DNA of 55,298 nucleotides. It comes from CBDHFQ01 sp965262565. Its GTDB lineage: Bacteria > Bacteroidota > Bacteroidia > J057. Shown here piece by piece: positions 1 to 7,095 of the stretch. The first letter of the stretch is position 1, and the number at the start of each line of letters is the position of its first letter. Position numbers and translations under genes: made by a program. The notes below the pieces were generated by a model that saw only the letters and a list, made by a program, of their open reading frames with translations, searched no databases and was not told where the DNA came from. The stretch lies in NCBI GenBank assembly GCA_965262565.1, contig CBDHFQ010000006.1, positions 1 through 55,298 on the forward strand, given 5' to 3'.

Positions 1-414
1 TATCGACTTCCTACTGAGGCTGAATGGGAGTATGCAGCCAGAGGAGGGAATCGAAGCTTAGGGTATAGATTTGCTGGAAGTGATCAGTTAAAGGAAGTGG
101 GTTGGTATAGAAGGAACAGGATGTTTTGGGGAACTCATCCAGTAGGTTGGAAGCATCCTAATGAATTAGGCTTATATGATATGAATGGTAATGTGCGCGA
201 ATGGTGTCAGGATTGGTATAGTAGAAAATATTATCGGGAATGCGCATTTCAAGGAATGGTGGAAAATCCTCAAGGCCCAGAACATGGAGAATCAAAAGTG
301 GTTCGTGGGGGCTCGTGGGTCAACGACGATGACGATTCCCGCGTCTCCAATCGCATCAACTTCCTTCCAGACTTCCGTCTCCTCAGTTTCGGGTTTCGTC
401 TCTGCTGGTACTAG
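1..414 (+). CDS. Formylglycine-generating-enzyme (SUMF1/FGE-sulfatase) family protein, 3' part
   Basis: Open reading frame enters from the left edge, so the N-terminus is outside the window. The visible part starts with the family motif YRLPTEAEWEYAARGG, continues with GLYDMNGNVREWCQDWY and VVRGGSW, and ends GFRLCWY. These are hallmarks of the FGE-sulfatase C-type-lectin-like fold. In this family some members oxidise a cysteine to formylglycine, while many bacterial ones are binding or display proteins, and nothing here decides between them. The last 31 codons before the stop differ sharply from the A/T-rich body of the gene: 28 end in C or T, and the variable positions carry V, N, D, D, D, D, S, I, N, F, L, F, L, L, S, F. 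That matches the ligand-binding face diversified in DGR target proteins of this fold. Family call is firm; the DGR role is inferred. Confidence 0.85.
   Translation, partial: YRLPTEAEWEYAARGGNRSLGYRFAGSDQLKEVGWYRRNRMFWGTHPVGWKHPNELGLYDMNGNVREWCQDWYSRKYYRECAFQGMVENPQGPEHGESKVVRGGSWVNDDDDSRVSNRINFLPDFRLLSFGFRLCWY
310..412 (+). other. Candidate DGR variable repeat at the 3' end of the FGE-like gene
   Basis: From the Trp codon at 316 to the stop, codons are almost all NNY (28 of 31), while the rest of the gene uses A/T-ending codons freely. DGR template repeats carry AAY codons whose adenines are randomised on copying, giving NNY codons at chosen sites while the frame of conserved residues (here R-V-S-N-R, P-D, GFRL) stays fixed. 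The alternation of conserved and NNY residues here fits that pattern. No template repeat, reverse transcriptase or avd gene is visible in the window, so the rest of such an element would have to lie to the left or elsewhere in the genome. Confidence 0.55.
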
Positions 415-427
415 CTCCGCAGGAGCT
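413..427 (+). repeat. Perfect hairpin at the stop codon of the FGE-like gene
   Basis: AGCTCC at 413-418 and GGAGCT at 422-427 pair perfectly around a 3-nt loop (GCA). The stem begins inside the stop codon, directly after the candidate variable repeat. DGR target sites often carry a short GC-rich hairpin just downstream of the variable repeat that raises retrohoming efficiency; this one has the right place and size. It could also simply be a transcript-end structure. Confidence 0.55.
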
Positions 428-445
428 TACCCCATATCCCCTTTA

Positions 446-480
446 CCCTCCCCGGAGCGAAGCGGAGGGGCAAAATTTTT
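446..480 (+). terminator. GC-rich hairpin with following T-run
   Basis: CCCTCC (446-451) pairs with GGAGGG (464-469), with a small inner GC-GAA-GC hairpin, followed by caaaa and five T (476-480). It could act as an intrinsic terminator for the FGE-like gene, or be a second part of a DGR target-site structure. It is far more G+C-rich than the surrounding DNA. Confidence 0.5.
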
Positions 481-732
481 GCTACCTTGTTCTATAGCTC
501 AATCCTCACCTCTCAAAGAAGAAATAGTAGAGATCCTACCTGCTTGTATCGATCGAATGGTATTCGTAGGAGATTTCTTTTATTTAATAATATGTCTATC
601 AAGCTTCCTTTTCCAGGTTGCATTCAATCAAGTCACTTAGTTAAGCTTTCAGGATGGATATCAAAGCCGACTGCTTGAATCACCTGTTAGGGTTACATGA
701 GGATATGCGGAGACACCTATTCCGCTGTGCCG
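481..732. other. Non-coding gap between FGE-like gene and MORN gene
   Basis: No convincing gene on either strand. Short frames here have no recognisable domain. A small inverted repeat (GCGGA/TCCGC, about 697-715) lies close to the 3' end of the MORN gene. In particular no reverse transcriptase, avd or template repeat is seen. Confidence 0.5.
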
Positions 733-1128
733 CTACTTGAAAGTTTGCTCCTTTAGAAGTTCGCCAGCCTCACTATAGACTTTCCATGTGCCTTTCTTCT
801 TGCCGTGTTCGAAGCGACCTTCGTCCCAGAGTTGACCATTGGCATGGTATCGCTTCCATTCACCGTGCTTATTCTCTTCATCATCAAAGCCACCCGTAGC
901 CCTAGGTTCGCCACTTTTGTAAAACCATTTCCATTGACCAACAATCTTCCCGTTTTTGTAGTTGCCGGATGATTGTAACTGTCCATTATTGAGAAAGTAT
1001 TTCCATGTGCCTGATTTTTTTCCATTGTCGAACTCACCTTGACAAGAGACAAGTCCGTTTTTGAAGAACAACTTAAATGGGCCATTCTTGGGATTTCCGT
1101 TTTCATCGATTCCTGGGATATCTTTCAT
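733..1128 (-). CDS. MORN-repeat (YwqK-like) protein
   Basis: 131-residue protein made of about four tandem MORN-type units of the form G-x-W-K-x-Y/F-x-x-x-G-x-L-x-x-x-G. Examples are GTWKYFLNNGQLQSSGNY, GQWKWFYKSGEPRATGGF, GEWKRYHANGQLWDEGRF and GTWKVYSEAGEL. Such repeats form an extended beta sheet and occur in YwqK-type antitoxin-like and protein-binding proteins. There is no signal peptide, so it is probably cytoplasmic. It stands alone, convergent with the FGE-like gene and without a co-oriented neighbour, so no partner can be named. The repeat family is clear; the function is unknown. Confidence 0.75.
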   Translation of the reverse strand: MKDIPGIDENGNPKNGPFKLFFKNGLVSCQGEFDNGKKSGTWKYFLNNGQLQSSGNYKNGKIVGQWKWFYKSGEPRATGGFDDEENKHGEWKRYHANGQLWDEGRFEHGKKKGTWKVYSEAGELLKEQTFK

Positions 1129-1330
1129 TGTGATGATTTTTTATCCTTACTAATGTTAGTGTCCCCTCTGATTTTCACTAGTCCTCTTTTCATATGCCAC
1201 TCAATATCGCTCTCTGGTAAAGATACCTAATTTATTGGGATCTATTCCATATGGGTTAATTCGTTTCCTAATCAAAGCGAGTTGTCGTCCCTATTAACGG
1301 AATGCTCTCCTACTCTTTGGTTAAAGGGAG

Positions 1331-1646
1331 TTATCGCTTGGAAGGCACAGCCCTATCTAACAATGGAATATTCTTCAACTCGTACTTTCCCTTGAATAGC
1401 TGTAAAAAATCTTCCTGAAAGTCATAGGCTTTCACTTCTCGAGCATTTGGAAAAATGTCTGTGAAAACTCGATAGTCTTCTGTCATGTTAAAGGTACTCA
1501 CATAATCGGAAATGAGTTCATCTCTGACATCGTTCCCACCATCTTTTCCAAGGTCTTAAAGTTCATTGACTATTTGCCCGCAGCTTGACACCATTCCTAA
1601 AAGTAAAAGAATGGAAGCTGAAAAATAAAATGATTTTATGTGTAAT
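1331..1646 (-). pseudogene. Broken lipoprotein gene (no start codon, in-frame stop)
   Basis: Reading leftwards, a lipoprotein signal sequence is visible: basic start, hydrophobic stretch SASILLLLGMVSSC with the lipobox cysteine at 1580-1582. Eight codons after that cysteine the frame meets TAA (1556-1558). The same frame then continues open for 74 codons, with gene-like residues such as DELISDYVSTFNM and FPNAREVKAYDF, to a stop at 1331-1333. No ATG, GTG or TTG stands at the expected start. I read this as a small lipoprotein gene killed by a nonsense mutation. Its family is not recognised. The flanks (1129-1330 and 1647-1866) hold nothing I can identify. Confidence 0.45.
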
Positions 1647-1866
1647 AATGTATTAATGTGTCATAAATGTGCTGTAACTAAGATCTAATAGGAAGTGGTG
1701 GTGGTAAAATACATGACAGATTAGAAGGTTGCCAATTGAAAAGTGTATAAAGGGTCATATAGCTATCATAAGTTAAACAGCTACCATATGTTATCACTAA
1801 TCAATGAAAAGATATTTATATTCAGGCGAATGGAATATCCATTTCTGAGGCATAAAGGAAATGGAG

Positions 1867-1940
1867 TACCCACGGTAGGATTCGAACCTACGACCTTTGG
1901 TTCCGGAGACCAACGCTCTAATCCCCTGAGCTACGCGGGC
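1867..1940 (-). tRNA. tRNA-Arg (anticodon CCG)
   Basis: On the minus strand the 74-nt sequence folds as a full cloverleaf. The acceptor stem is GCCCGCG with CGTGGGT (two G-U pairs), the D-arm GCTC/GAGC, the anticodon stem TTGGT/ACCAA with loop CTCCGGA, and the T-arm GTAGG-TTCGAAT-CCTAC, with discriminator A. The anticodon CCG (1904-1906) reads the arginine codon CGG. The 3' CCA is not encoded. Confidence 0.96.
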
Positions 1941-1950
1941 AAATAAAATG

Positions 1951-1958
1951 CAAATGTA
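1951..1958 (-). promoter_or_regulatory. Possible -7 element of the tRNA-Arg promoter
   Basis: The minus strand reads TACATTTG, matching the Bacteroidota -7 consensus TAnnTTTG, ten bases before the tRNA 5' end. No good -33 element (TTTG) stands at the usual spacing, so this is a weak call. Confidence 0.35.
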
Positions 1959-1982
1959 CACATTTTTCTCTTACCTTCCTCG

Positions 1983-2014
1983 TTTTGGCTTCCGACTTTT
2001 TTGGTGTATTTTTG
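1983..2014 (+). promoter_or_regulatory. Bacteroidota-type promoter for ychF
   Basis: TTTTG at 1983-1987 and TATTTTTG at 2007-2014 are separated by 19 bases. This is an exact fit to the sigma-ABfr consensus (TTTG, 19-21 bases, TAnnTTTG). The predicted transcript start is around 2020, leaving a leader of about 20 nt before the ychF ATG at 2042. Confidence 0.7.
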
Positions 2015-2041
2015 CCCTCGCTATAAAATAGTCAGCTAATT

Positions 2042-3139
2042 ATGGGATTTAAATGTGGTATCGTAGGATTGCCAAACGTAGGAAAATCTACCTTATTTAA
2101 TTCGCTCTCAAGTGCCAAAGCAGAATCTGCTAACTACCCTTTCTGTACCATCGAACCGAATGTAGGCATGATTCCCGTGCCCGACCCTCGACTCGATCAA
2201 ATTACAGCACTGGTAAACCCTAAGCAAACCGTCCCCACCGTGGTCCAAATTGTGGATATCGCAGGACTGGTAAAAGGAGCCAGTCAGGGAGAAGGATTAG
2301 GAAACCAGTTTTTGGGAAACATCAGAGAGACACAGGCCATCCTCCATGTACTTCGATGCTTTGATGATGAAAATATCATTCATGTCGAAGGAGGAGTAGA
2401 TCCGATCAGAGATAAAGATATCATAGATACGGAATTACAATTCAAGGACCTGGAATTATTAGAACGCAAGCTGGAGCGGACGAAGAAAATGACCAAAGGG
2501 GGGAATAAAGATGCCATGAAACAGGTCGGTATCGTTGAAAGATATTTGGAACATGTAGGACAAGGAAAAAACGTTCGCACCTTGGAGGTAAGCGAAGAAG
2601 AAGCGGCCGTGGTGAGTGAATTGGGATTAATTACGGAAAAGAAAGTATTATACGTGTGCAATGTCGATGAAGGAAGCTTGCCCGAGGGAAATAAATACGT
2701 GGAACAGGTGCGGGAAGCCATCAAAGAAGAGGATGCGGGATTAATTATTATTTGCGCAGCCTTTGAAGAACAACTCGTAGAATTTGAAGATCTCGAAGAA
2801 AAGTTGGAATTACTTGAGACTGTCGGATTGGAAGAACCTGGATTAAATGTGTTGATTCGGGAAGCTTACAACTTATTAGGACTGCAGACCTATTTTACTG
2901 CAGGAGAAAAAGAAGTGCGCGCATGGACCATCAGAAAGGGATTTAGAGCTCCTCAGGCTGCAGGAGTGATTCATACCGACTTTGAAAGGGGGTTTATTAG
3001 GGCCGAAGTAATGAAATATGAGGATTTGATGGAATTTAAATCCGAAAGTGCCGTCAAAGATGCAGGAAAATTACGAATTGAAGGGAAAGATTACATTGTG
3101 GAAGATGGAGATATTATGCATTTCCGTTTCAATGTGTAA
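2042..3139 (+). CDS. ychF: Ribosome-binding ATPase YchF (Obg-like)
   Basis: 365 residues, the normal family length. The P-loop GLPNVGKST lies at residues 9-17. The switch region has PFCTIEPNVG and the Walker B-like stretch is VDIAGLVKGAS, which is the OLA1/YchF form that prefers ATP. A coiled-coil insert follows (about 130-170), and the C-terminal TGS domain (about 280-363) contains FTAGEKEVRAWTIRKG. The family binds ribosomes and is linked to stress and translation control in the cytoplasm. It is the first gene of an apparent operon with the rhodanese, thioesterase and YihY genes (gaps 37, 25 and 12 bp). The ATG start is fixed by the conserved N-terminus MGFKCGIVG. Confidence 0.97.
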   Translation: MGFKCGIVGLPNVGKSTLFNSLSSAKAESANYPFCTIEPNVGMIPVPDPRLDQITALVNPKQTVPTVVQIVDIAGLVKGASQGEGLGNQFLGNIRETQAILHVLRCFDDENIIHVEGGVDPIRDKDIIDTELQFKDLELLERKLERTKKMTKGGNKDAMKQVGIVERYLEHVGQGKNVRTLEVSEEEAAVVSELGLITEKKVLYVCNVDEGSLPEGNKYVEQVREAIKEEDAGLIIICAAFEEQLVEFEDLEEKLELLETVGLEEPGLNVLIREAYNLLGLQTYFTAGEKEVRAWTIRKGFRAPQAAGVIHTDFERGFIRAEVMKYEDLMEFKSESAVKDAGKLRIEGKDYIVEDGDIMHFRFNV

Positions 3140-3176
3140 ATTGTAAGAAACAATTTACCACTGAAAAAGTAAGTAT

Positions 3177-3497
3177 ATGGACATCAACGTCATAGAATTG
3201 AAAGAACGGATAGATCAGGATAATCCGCCCATTATGATCGATGTGAGAGAACCACATGAATGGGATATGCAACACTTGCCTGGCGTAGAAAAAGTGTCAT
3301 TGGGAACTATTCCGGCAGAATTGGATAACTTAAGGCAATGGAAAGATCAGGAAGTCGTGCTCATCTGTCGTTCAGGAGGTAGAAGTGGAAAAGCGACCCA
3401 ATTTTTGAAACAACAGGGATTCGAAAAAGCGAGAAATTTGACAGGAGGAATGTTGGCATGGAAAGAGCACGTAGATCCTGAGTTCAATGTTCAATAA
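3177..3497 (+). CDS. Rhodanese-like sulfurtransferase domain protein
   Basis: 106-residue single rhodanese domain. It has the N-terminal IDVREPHEWDMQHLPG motif and the active-site loop CRSGGRSGKA with catalytic Cys64. The C-terminal NLTGGMLAWKEHV is also typical of the family. Single-domain rhodaneses carry persulfide sulfur in the cytoplasm, as GlpE and PspE do. The gene lies 37 bp after ychF in the same direction and 25 bp before a thioesterase gene, so it is probably co-transcribed. No signal peptide is present. The specific sulfur acceptor cannot be told from the sequence. Confidence 0.9.
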   Translation: MDINVIELKERIDQDNPPIMIDVREPHEWDMQHLPGVEKVSLGTIPAELDNLRQWKDQEVVLICRSGGRSGKATQFLKQQGFEKARNLTGGMLAWKEHVDPEFNVQ

Positions 3498-3522
3498 GTA
3501 GGTCAATGATATAAGGTAATAT

Positions 3523-3933
3523 ATGATTGTTCATGATACACAAGTAAGGGTGAGGTACGCGGATACAGATCAAATGGGCTATGTGTATTATGGAAAGTTT
3601 GCAGAGTACTTTGAAGTGGGTAGGGTAGAGCTAATTCGTTCATTAGGAATAAGCTATAAAGAAGTGGAGCATAGAGGGTGTCTGTTGCCGGTCGTTGAGT
3701 TCTCGGTACAATATAAGGCGCCAGCTGTGTATGATGACTTATTGACGATTACTACCGCTATACCAGAAATACCTCGGGCGCGATTTTTGACTCAATATGA
3801 AGTGCATAATCCATTAGGTCAGTTAATAGCTACGGGAAAAGTAACATTAGCCTTTTTGCACAAAGAGAAACAGCGACCAATTAAAGTGCCCGATTATATA
3901 TTGGAACGAATAGAGGCGCAGTGGAAGGATTAA
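3523..3933 (+). CDS. Acyl-CoA thioesterase, YbgC/4HBT (hot-dog) family
   Basis: 136 residues, the usual size of a single hot-dog domain. The N-terminal signature RYADTDQMGYVYYGKFAEYF contains Asp16, which aligns with the catalytic aspartate of 4-hydroxybenzoyl-CoA-type thioesterases. It is followed by the helix region EVGRVELIRSLG. The family hydrolyses acyl-CoA or acyl-ACP thioesters; the substrate cannot be assigned. It is the third gene of the ychF operon, starting 25 bp after the rhodanese gene and ending 12 bp before yihY. Confidence 0.9.
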   Translation: MIVHDTQVRVRYADTDQMGYVYYGKFAEYFEVGRVELIRSLGISYKEVEHRGCLLPVVEFSVQYKAPAVYDDLLTITTAIPEIPRARFLTQYEVHNPLGQLIATGKVTLAFLHKEKQRPIKVPDYILERIEAQWKD

Positions 3934-3945
3934 ACACACAATGGT

Positions 3946-5052
3946 ATGCGAAAATTGAAGGCATGGTGGAAGCGTAAACGCGATCGAACGATTCAGAAAA
4001 TCTTCCTTTCTCTAAGGAAAGTTAGCCTGCCAGGACTAAAGGGGATCGGCTTATATGATGTCTTAAAATTCTTCTTTGATGGGCTGTTTGATGCCAAATT
4101 CACCTTGTTGGCTGCAGCGATGGCCTTTAACTTTTTCTTCTCTCTGTTTCCGTTACTATTTATCATATTATTCATTCTTCCCCATCTTCCAGGTGATGCC
4201 ATTGAACTAAAAGATGACCTCATAAATTTTTTGACCGAATGGATACCAGCAGCGGGCCAACCCGTTATCCAAACCATCATTAATTCTTTAAAAGACGTTC
4301 CTTTCCAGTTGATCCTGTTGAATATGTTTCTGACCCTCTATGGAGCATTGAGAGGAATTGTAGCCATGATGAAGGCATTTACGAAAGATGTGGATCACGA
4401 GGAGATTTTTAAACGAAGGAACTTTTTTCAATTGTATGGGATCGCTTTTGTGCTGCTGATCATTCTTTCCACCTTATTTGCCATATCTATTTGCGCATTA
4501 GTATTCGGTAAATCCTTTATCGAATTTTTAAGGGTAGAGAATTATTTGGGCCAAGGATTTTATATTGTCCTCCTAAATGGCTTGAACTATTTGATTACCT
4601 TATTTCTTCTATATTTCTCTATCTCAATTATTTACTACCTCGCACCTCCTACAAAACAACGATGGGCCTTTTTCTCTCCCGGAACGGTGGTAGCTGGTTT
4701 CCTTATGTTATTGACCTTAGTAGGATTAAATTATTTCTTCAGCAGCTTAACAGAGTTTAACAGAATATATGGAAGTTTAGGAGCCGTCATTATTATGATG
4801 CTGTGGTTTTACTATATATCCATTATTTTATTGATAGGGTTTGAATTAAATGCTGCCATAGATATGGCAAACTATTACCGAAAGCGAAACATTAGTTTTG
4901 AAGGAGGGAAAGATAAAGATAAGACGGTTCAAACAACAGATACTCAGTCTCCTAAAGATCAACAACAACCCGAGGCTACTGAAAAACCCAAAAAGCGAAA
5001 ACGAAAAAAATCTACTCAGAATAAAGAAGTAGCAAAAAGAATTTCCTGGTAA
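3946..5052 (+). CDS. YihY/BrkB family inner-membrane protein
   Basis: 368 residues with about six hydrophobic segments between residues 45 and 310. Family motifs are visible, such as LLAAAMAFNFFFSLFPLLF, YGSLGAVIIMMLWFYYIS and a FELNAAID-like end of the domain. The N-terminus is strongly basic, and the C-terminal 50 residues are a charged, lysine-rich low-complexity tail (KPKKRKRKKS) outside the conserved domain. The family (formerly called ribonuclease BN by mistake) has no settled function. It is the last gene of the ychF operon. Confidence 0.92.
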   Translation: MRKLKAWWKRKRDRTIQKIFLSLRKVSLPGLKGIGLYDVLKFFFDGLFDAKFTLLAAAMAFNFFFSLFPLLFIILFILPHLPGDAIELKDDLINFLTEWIPAAGQPVIQTIINSLKDVPFQLILLNMFLTLYGALRGIVAMMKAFTKDVDHEEIFKRRNFFQLYGIAFVLLIILSTLFAISICALVFGKSFIEFLRVENYLGQGFYIVLLNGLNYLITLFLLYFSISIIYYLAPPTKQRWAFFSPGTVVAGFLMLLTLVGLNYFFSSLTEFNRIYGSLGAVIIMMLWFYYISIILLIGFELNAAIDMANYYRKRNISFEGGKDKDKTVQTTDTQSPKDQQQPEATEKPKKRKRKKSTQNKEVAKRISW

Positions 5053-5060
5053 GACCTACA

Positions 5061-5095
5061 AAAAAACTCCCATCTGTTTAGAAACTCGATGGGAG
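5061..5095 (-). terminator. Rho-independent terminator after the DUF2892 gene
   Basis: GATGGGAG (5088-5095) and CTCCCATC (5067-5074) form an 8-bp stem with a 13-nt loop. On the minus strand the stem is followed at once by six T (complement of 5061-5066). Orientation suits the leftward DUF2892 gene that ends at 5121; it may also stop rightward transcripts from yihY, though without a T-run. Confidence 0.75.
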
Positions 5096-5120
5096 CAATA
5101 ATAGCCATTGCGAACCTCAT

Positions 5121-5339
5121 TTAAGAATTGACTTTCTTTTTCATAGAAAGTGTATTTATTCCGAGAGCCGCATAAATCGGACAAAAATTGATTACTGTTG
5201 TTAGCAGCAATATGCCACCTACAATCACTAAAATTAAACCAAAAGTTCCAGGTAATGTCCCTGTAAAGTAGAGCACAGCAGCTATCACAGCAAACAGTAC
5301 CCTGACCATTTTGTCTATTCCTGACATATTTTTCTTCAT
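5121..5339 (-). CDS. DUF2892 (YgaP-type) small membrane protein
   Basis: 72 residues with two membrane segments (about 12-30 and 33-52). The family end motif NFCPIYAALGINT is present. DUF2892 proteins occur as the membrane part of YgaP-type rhodaneses or as stand-alone small proteins, often near sulfur-handling genes and Crp/Fnr regulators. Here a Crp/Fnr regulator lies directly upstream on the same strand, and a TGTGA-N6-TTACA palindrome (5423-5438) lies about 85 bp before the start. This suggests that the regulator controls this gene. A terminator follows the gene. Confidence 0.85.
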   Translation of the reverse strand: MKKNMSGIDKMVRVLFAVIAAVLYFTGTLPGTFGLILVIVGGILLLTTVINFCPIYAALGINTLSMKKKVNS

Positions 5340-5422
5340 AGCGCTTTTAATTATAGATCAATGAATAAGGAAGAGTGCCTTAACATTACAGATCTAAACT
5401 AATTCATTGGTAGGAGGAATGA

Positions 5423-5438
5423 TGTGACGCTTGTTACA
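5423..5438. promoter_or_regulatory. Crp/Fnr-type palindrome upstream of the DUF2892 gene
   Basis: TGTGA (5423-5427), six bases, TTACA (5434-5438). This differs by one base from the Crp-type consensus TGTGA-N6-TCACA. It lies between the Crp/Fnr regulator gene and its small membrane-protein neighbour, the expected place for the regulator's operator. The core promoter was not identified. Confidence 0.4.
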
Positions 5439-5482
5439 ATTGAACCAAATCTGGAAAATATTGGCAATAAATTGTATTGGGT

Positions 5483-6124
5483 TCAGGAAAGATTTAATAA
5501 TTCGATGGTTCCATGACTGAGTTTGAGCTGATGTTCCTTCTCCAATTTCTTTAATAATCGGGAAATTACTTCTCTGGAAGATCCTAACTCATCTGCTATT
5601 TTTTGGTGAGTAGATTTAATGATATGAGTGTTTTTCAGGCTAGCTTCCTTTTTCAGGTATTCTAAGAGTCGAACATCTTTATGGGAAAAGGTTAACACAT
5701 GAATTACTTCCAGGAGTTCCAGATATTTGGCGTTGAACAGCTCGTACATGAACTCATTCCAATAGGGATATTTTCTGGCAAGATGATTACTTTGGTCAGA
5801 AGGAATTAATAAAATGTCGGAGGTTTCTTCTACCACAGCTTTAATGAGGCTCTTTTCATTTCTTATACATGTCGTTACTGACATAATACAACTCTCTCCT
5901 TTCTTGATATAGTATAACAACACTTCATTTCCTTCCTCATCTTCATTAAATACCTTCACCAATCCATCAATGAGCAAAGGAATAGCTTGGATATGAGAGC
6001 CTTCCCGCATCAAAATATCCCCTTTCTGAAAAGTTTTGACCATTCCTACCTTGGCAATTTCTTCCTTTAATGCTGGAAACTTCCCGATGGAAGGAAAATG
6101 AGATACTAATAGTTGTTGGATCAT
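5483..6124 (-). CDS. Crp/Fnr family transcriptional regulator
   Basis: 213 residues. An N-terminal cyclic-nucleotide-binding-type beta barrel (about 15-125) shows MREGSHIQAIPLLIDGLVKVF, and the C-terminal HTH_Crp winged helix (about 150-205) shows HQKIADELGSSREVISRLLKKLEKE. The barrel lacks a clear full phosphate-binding cassette for cAMP and has no N-terminal four-cysteine cluster of the Fnr iron-sulfur type. The ligand is therefore unknown; Bacteroidota members often respond to redox or nitrosative signals (family knowledge). It is co-oriented with, and upstream of, the DUF2892 gene. Confidence 0.9.
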   Translation of the reverse strand: MIQQLLVSHFPSIGKFPALKEEIAKVGMVKTFQKGDILMREGSHIQAIPLLIDGLVKVFNEDEEGNEVLLYYIKKGESCIMSVTTCIRNEKSLIKAVVEETSDILLIPSDQSNHLARKYPYWNEFMYELFNAKYLELLEVIHVLTFSHKDVRLLEYLKKEASLKNTHIIKSTHQKIADELGSSREVISRLLKKLEKEHQLKLSHGTIELLNLS

Positions 6125-6176
6125 ATTTTATAAAACTAATCCAAACTCATTTTATTGGCAAGCAAAATGTAGTTCT

Positions 6177-6698
6177 TCAATGAGGTAATTGATCGGGGAG
6201 TTGATTCACTCGTTCTGGCATAAATCTTTCTGATTTCAGTGCCAAAAAATAACTTTCAAAAACAAATCTCAATCCTTCTTTAAATCCATCAACCGTCATA
6301 GAGGAGTGCGTCTCACGTTCAAATTGCTGAAACTTCCAGGGGAACTTATCTGTTACTTCCTTTTCCAGAATAGAGGTAAATGCTTTGGTACTCAGATACG
6401 TGTATCTCCCTTCATTTCCCACTGCAAGGGAAAGGGAAAGGGGTAACGCATTGGCCACCGAAAAAAAATCCTCAGCTTTTCGTACCTCCTGCTGATCATT
6501 TCTCCATCCAATATATACAGAACGAGAAAGGCTTGTACTATCTCCTTCTTGATCGGGTAAATAGACCATCAATTCCCGGTTTTCTTCCAGGACAGAAGAA
6601 TACAAATCGAGCTTTATCAGGTTAGGGATGATCTTTTGTTGAGCGATCACATATAGTATCGGTCCCAATACCAATACAAAGATCTGAGCCTTTTTCAT
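6177..6698 (-). pseudogene. Internally deleted alpha/beta-hydrolase (IroE-like esterase) remnant
   Basis: 173 residues with a hydrophobic N-terminus (about 5-20). Residues 32-48 (LYSSVLEENRELMVYLP) match the opening of IroE/enterochelin-esterase-like hydrolases. Residues 60-150 match their C-terminus: WRNDQQ, ALPLSLSLAVGNEG, and FERETHSSMTVDGF with the presumed catalytic His131. The central part that should carry the YPVLYVLDG and G-x-S-x-G nucleophile motifs is missing between about residues 50 and 60. The frame is open, so it may still be translated, but it cannot be an active serine esterase. I infer an in-frame deletion of roughly 100 residues or more. Confidence 0.55.
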
Positions 6699-7095
6699 GA
6701 ACAGGAAAATGGAGGTTTCTATAAACCGATGAGTTACCCTAATATGCTCAGGAGGTACAAAAGACGAAAAGGAAATGTATTGAGTTGTACCTTTTATGTA
6801 ATCAAGTGGCTATAATGTTAGTTAATGATGATTGATGGGAACAAAAACAAATTATTTCCAAGATTGAAGCAGATGGTTGTATACCTTTTTACATATTCGA
6901 CATTAGTATAAGGGTTGAAAAAAGTTAGTATATACCCAGGCATTGGTGAGGAGGGATATTTCTTATGGCAAAAAAGGAGGCGCTATTTATCGATTCTTAC
7001 TAATCAAGAAGGGTTAAATGAAAAATGCTTGGAATATAAATTGTAAAATAAGAAATTATTATCCCGATAATTAATTGAATTAGTGCTGTGAAGCC
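6699..7095. other. Divergent intergenic region without a recognised gene
   Basis: 397 bp between the leftward esterase remnant and the rightward sigma-factor gene. It is A/T-rich. I see no ORF with gene-like content, no tRNA, no strong hairpin with a T-run and no consensus -33/-7 promoter pair. Promoters for both flanking genes must lie here. Confidence 0.5.

Noticed and set aside
185..640. A 151-aa ORF overlapping the FGE-like gene
   Set aside because: It is a frame shadow of the FGE-like gene followed by non-coding DNA, with no domain of its own.
1743..1946. A 67-aa plus-strand ORF
   Set aside because: It overlaps tRNA-Arg on the other strand; the FEPTTFGSGDQ stretch is the tRNA read as protein.
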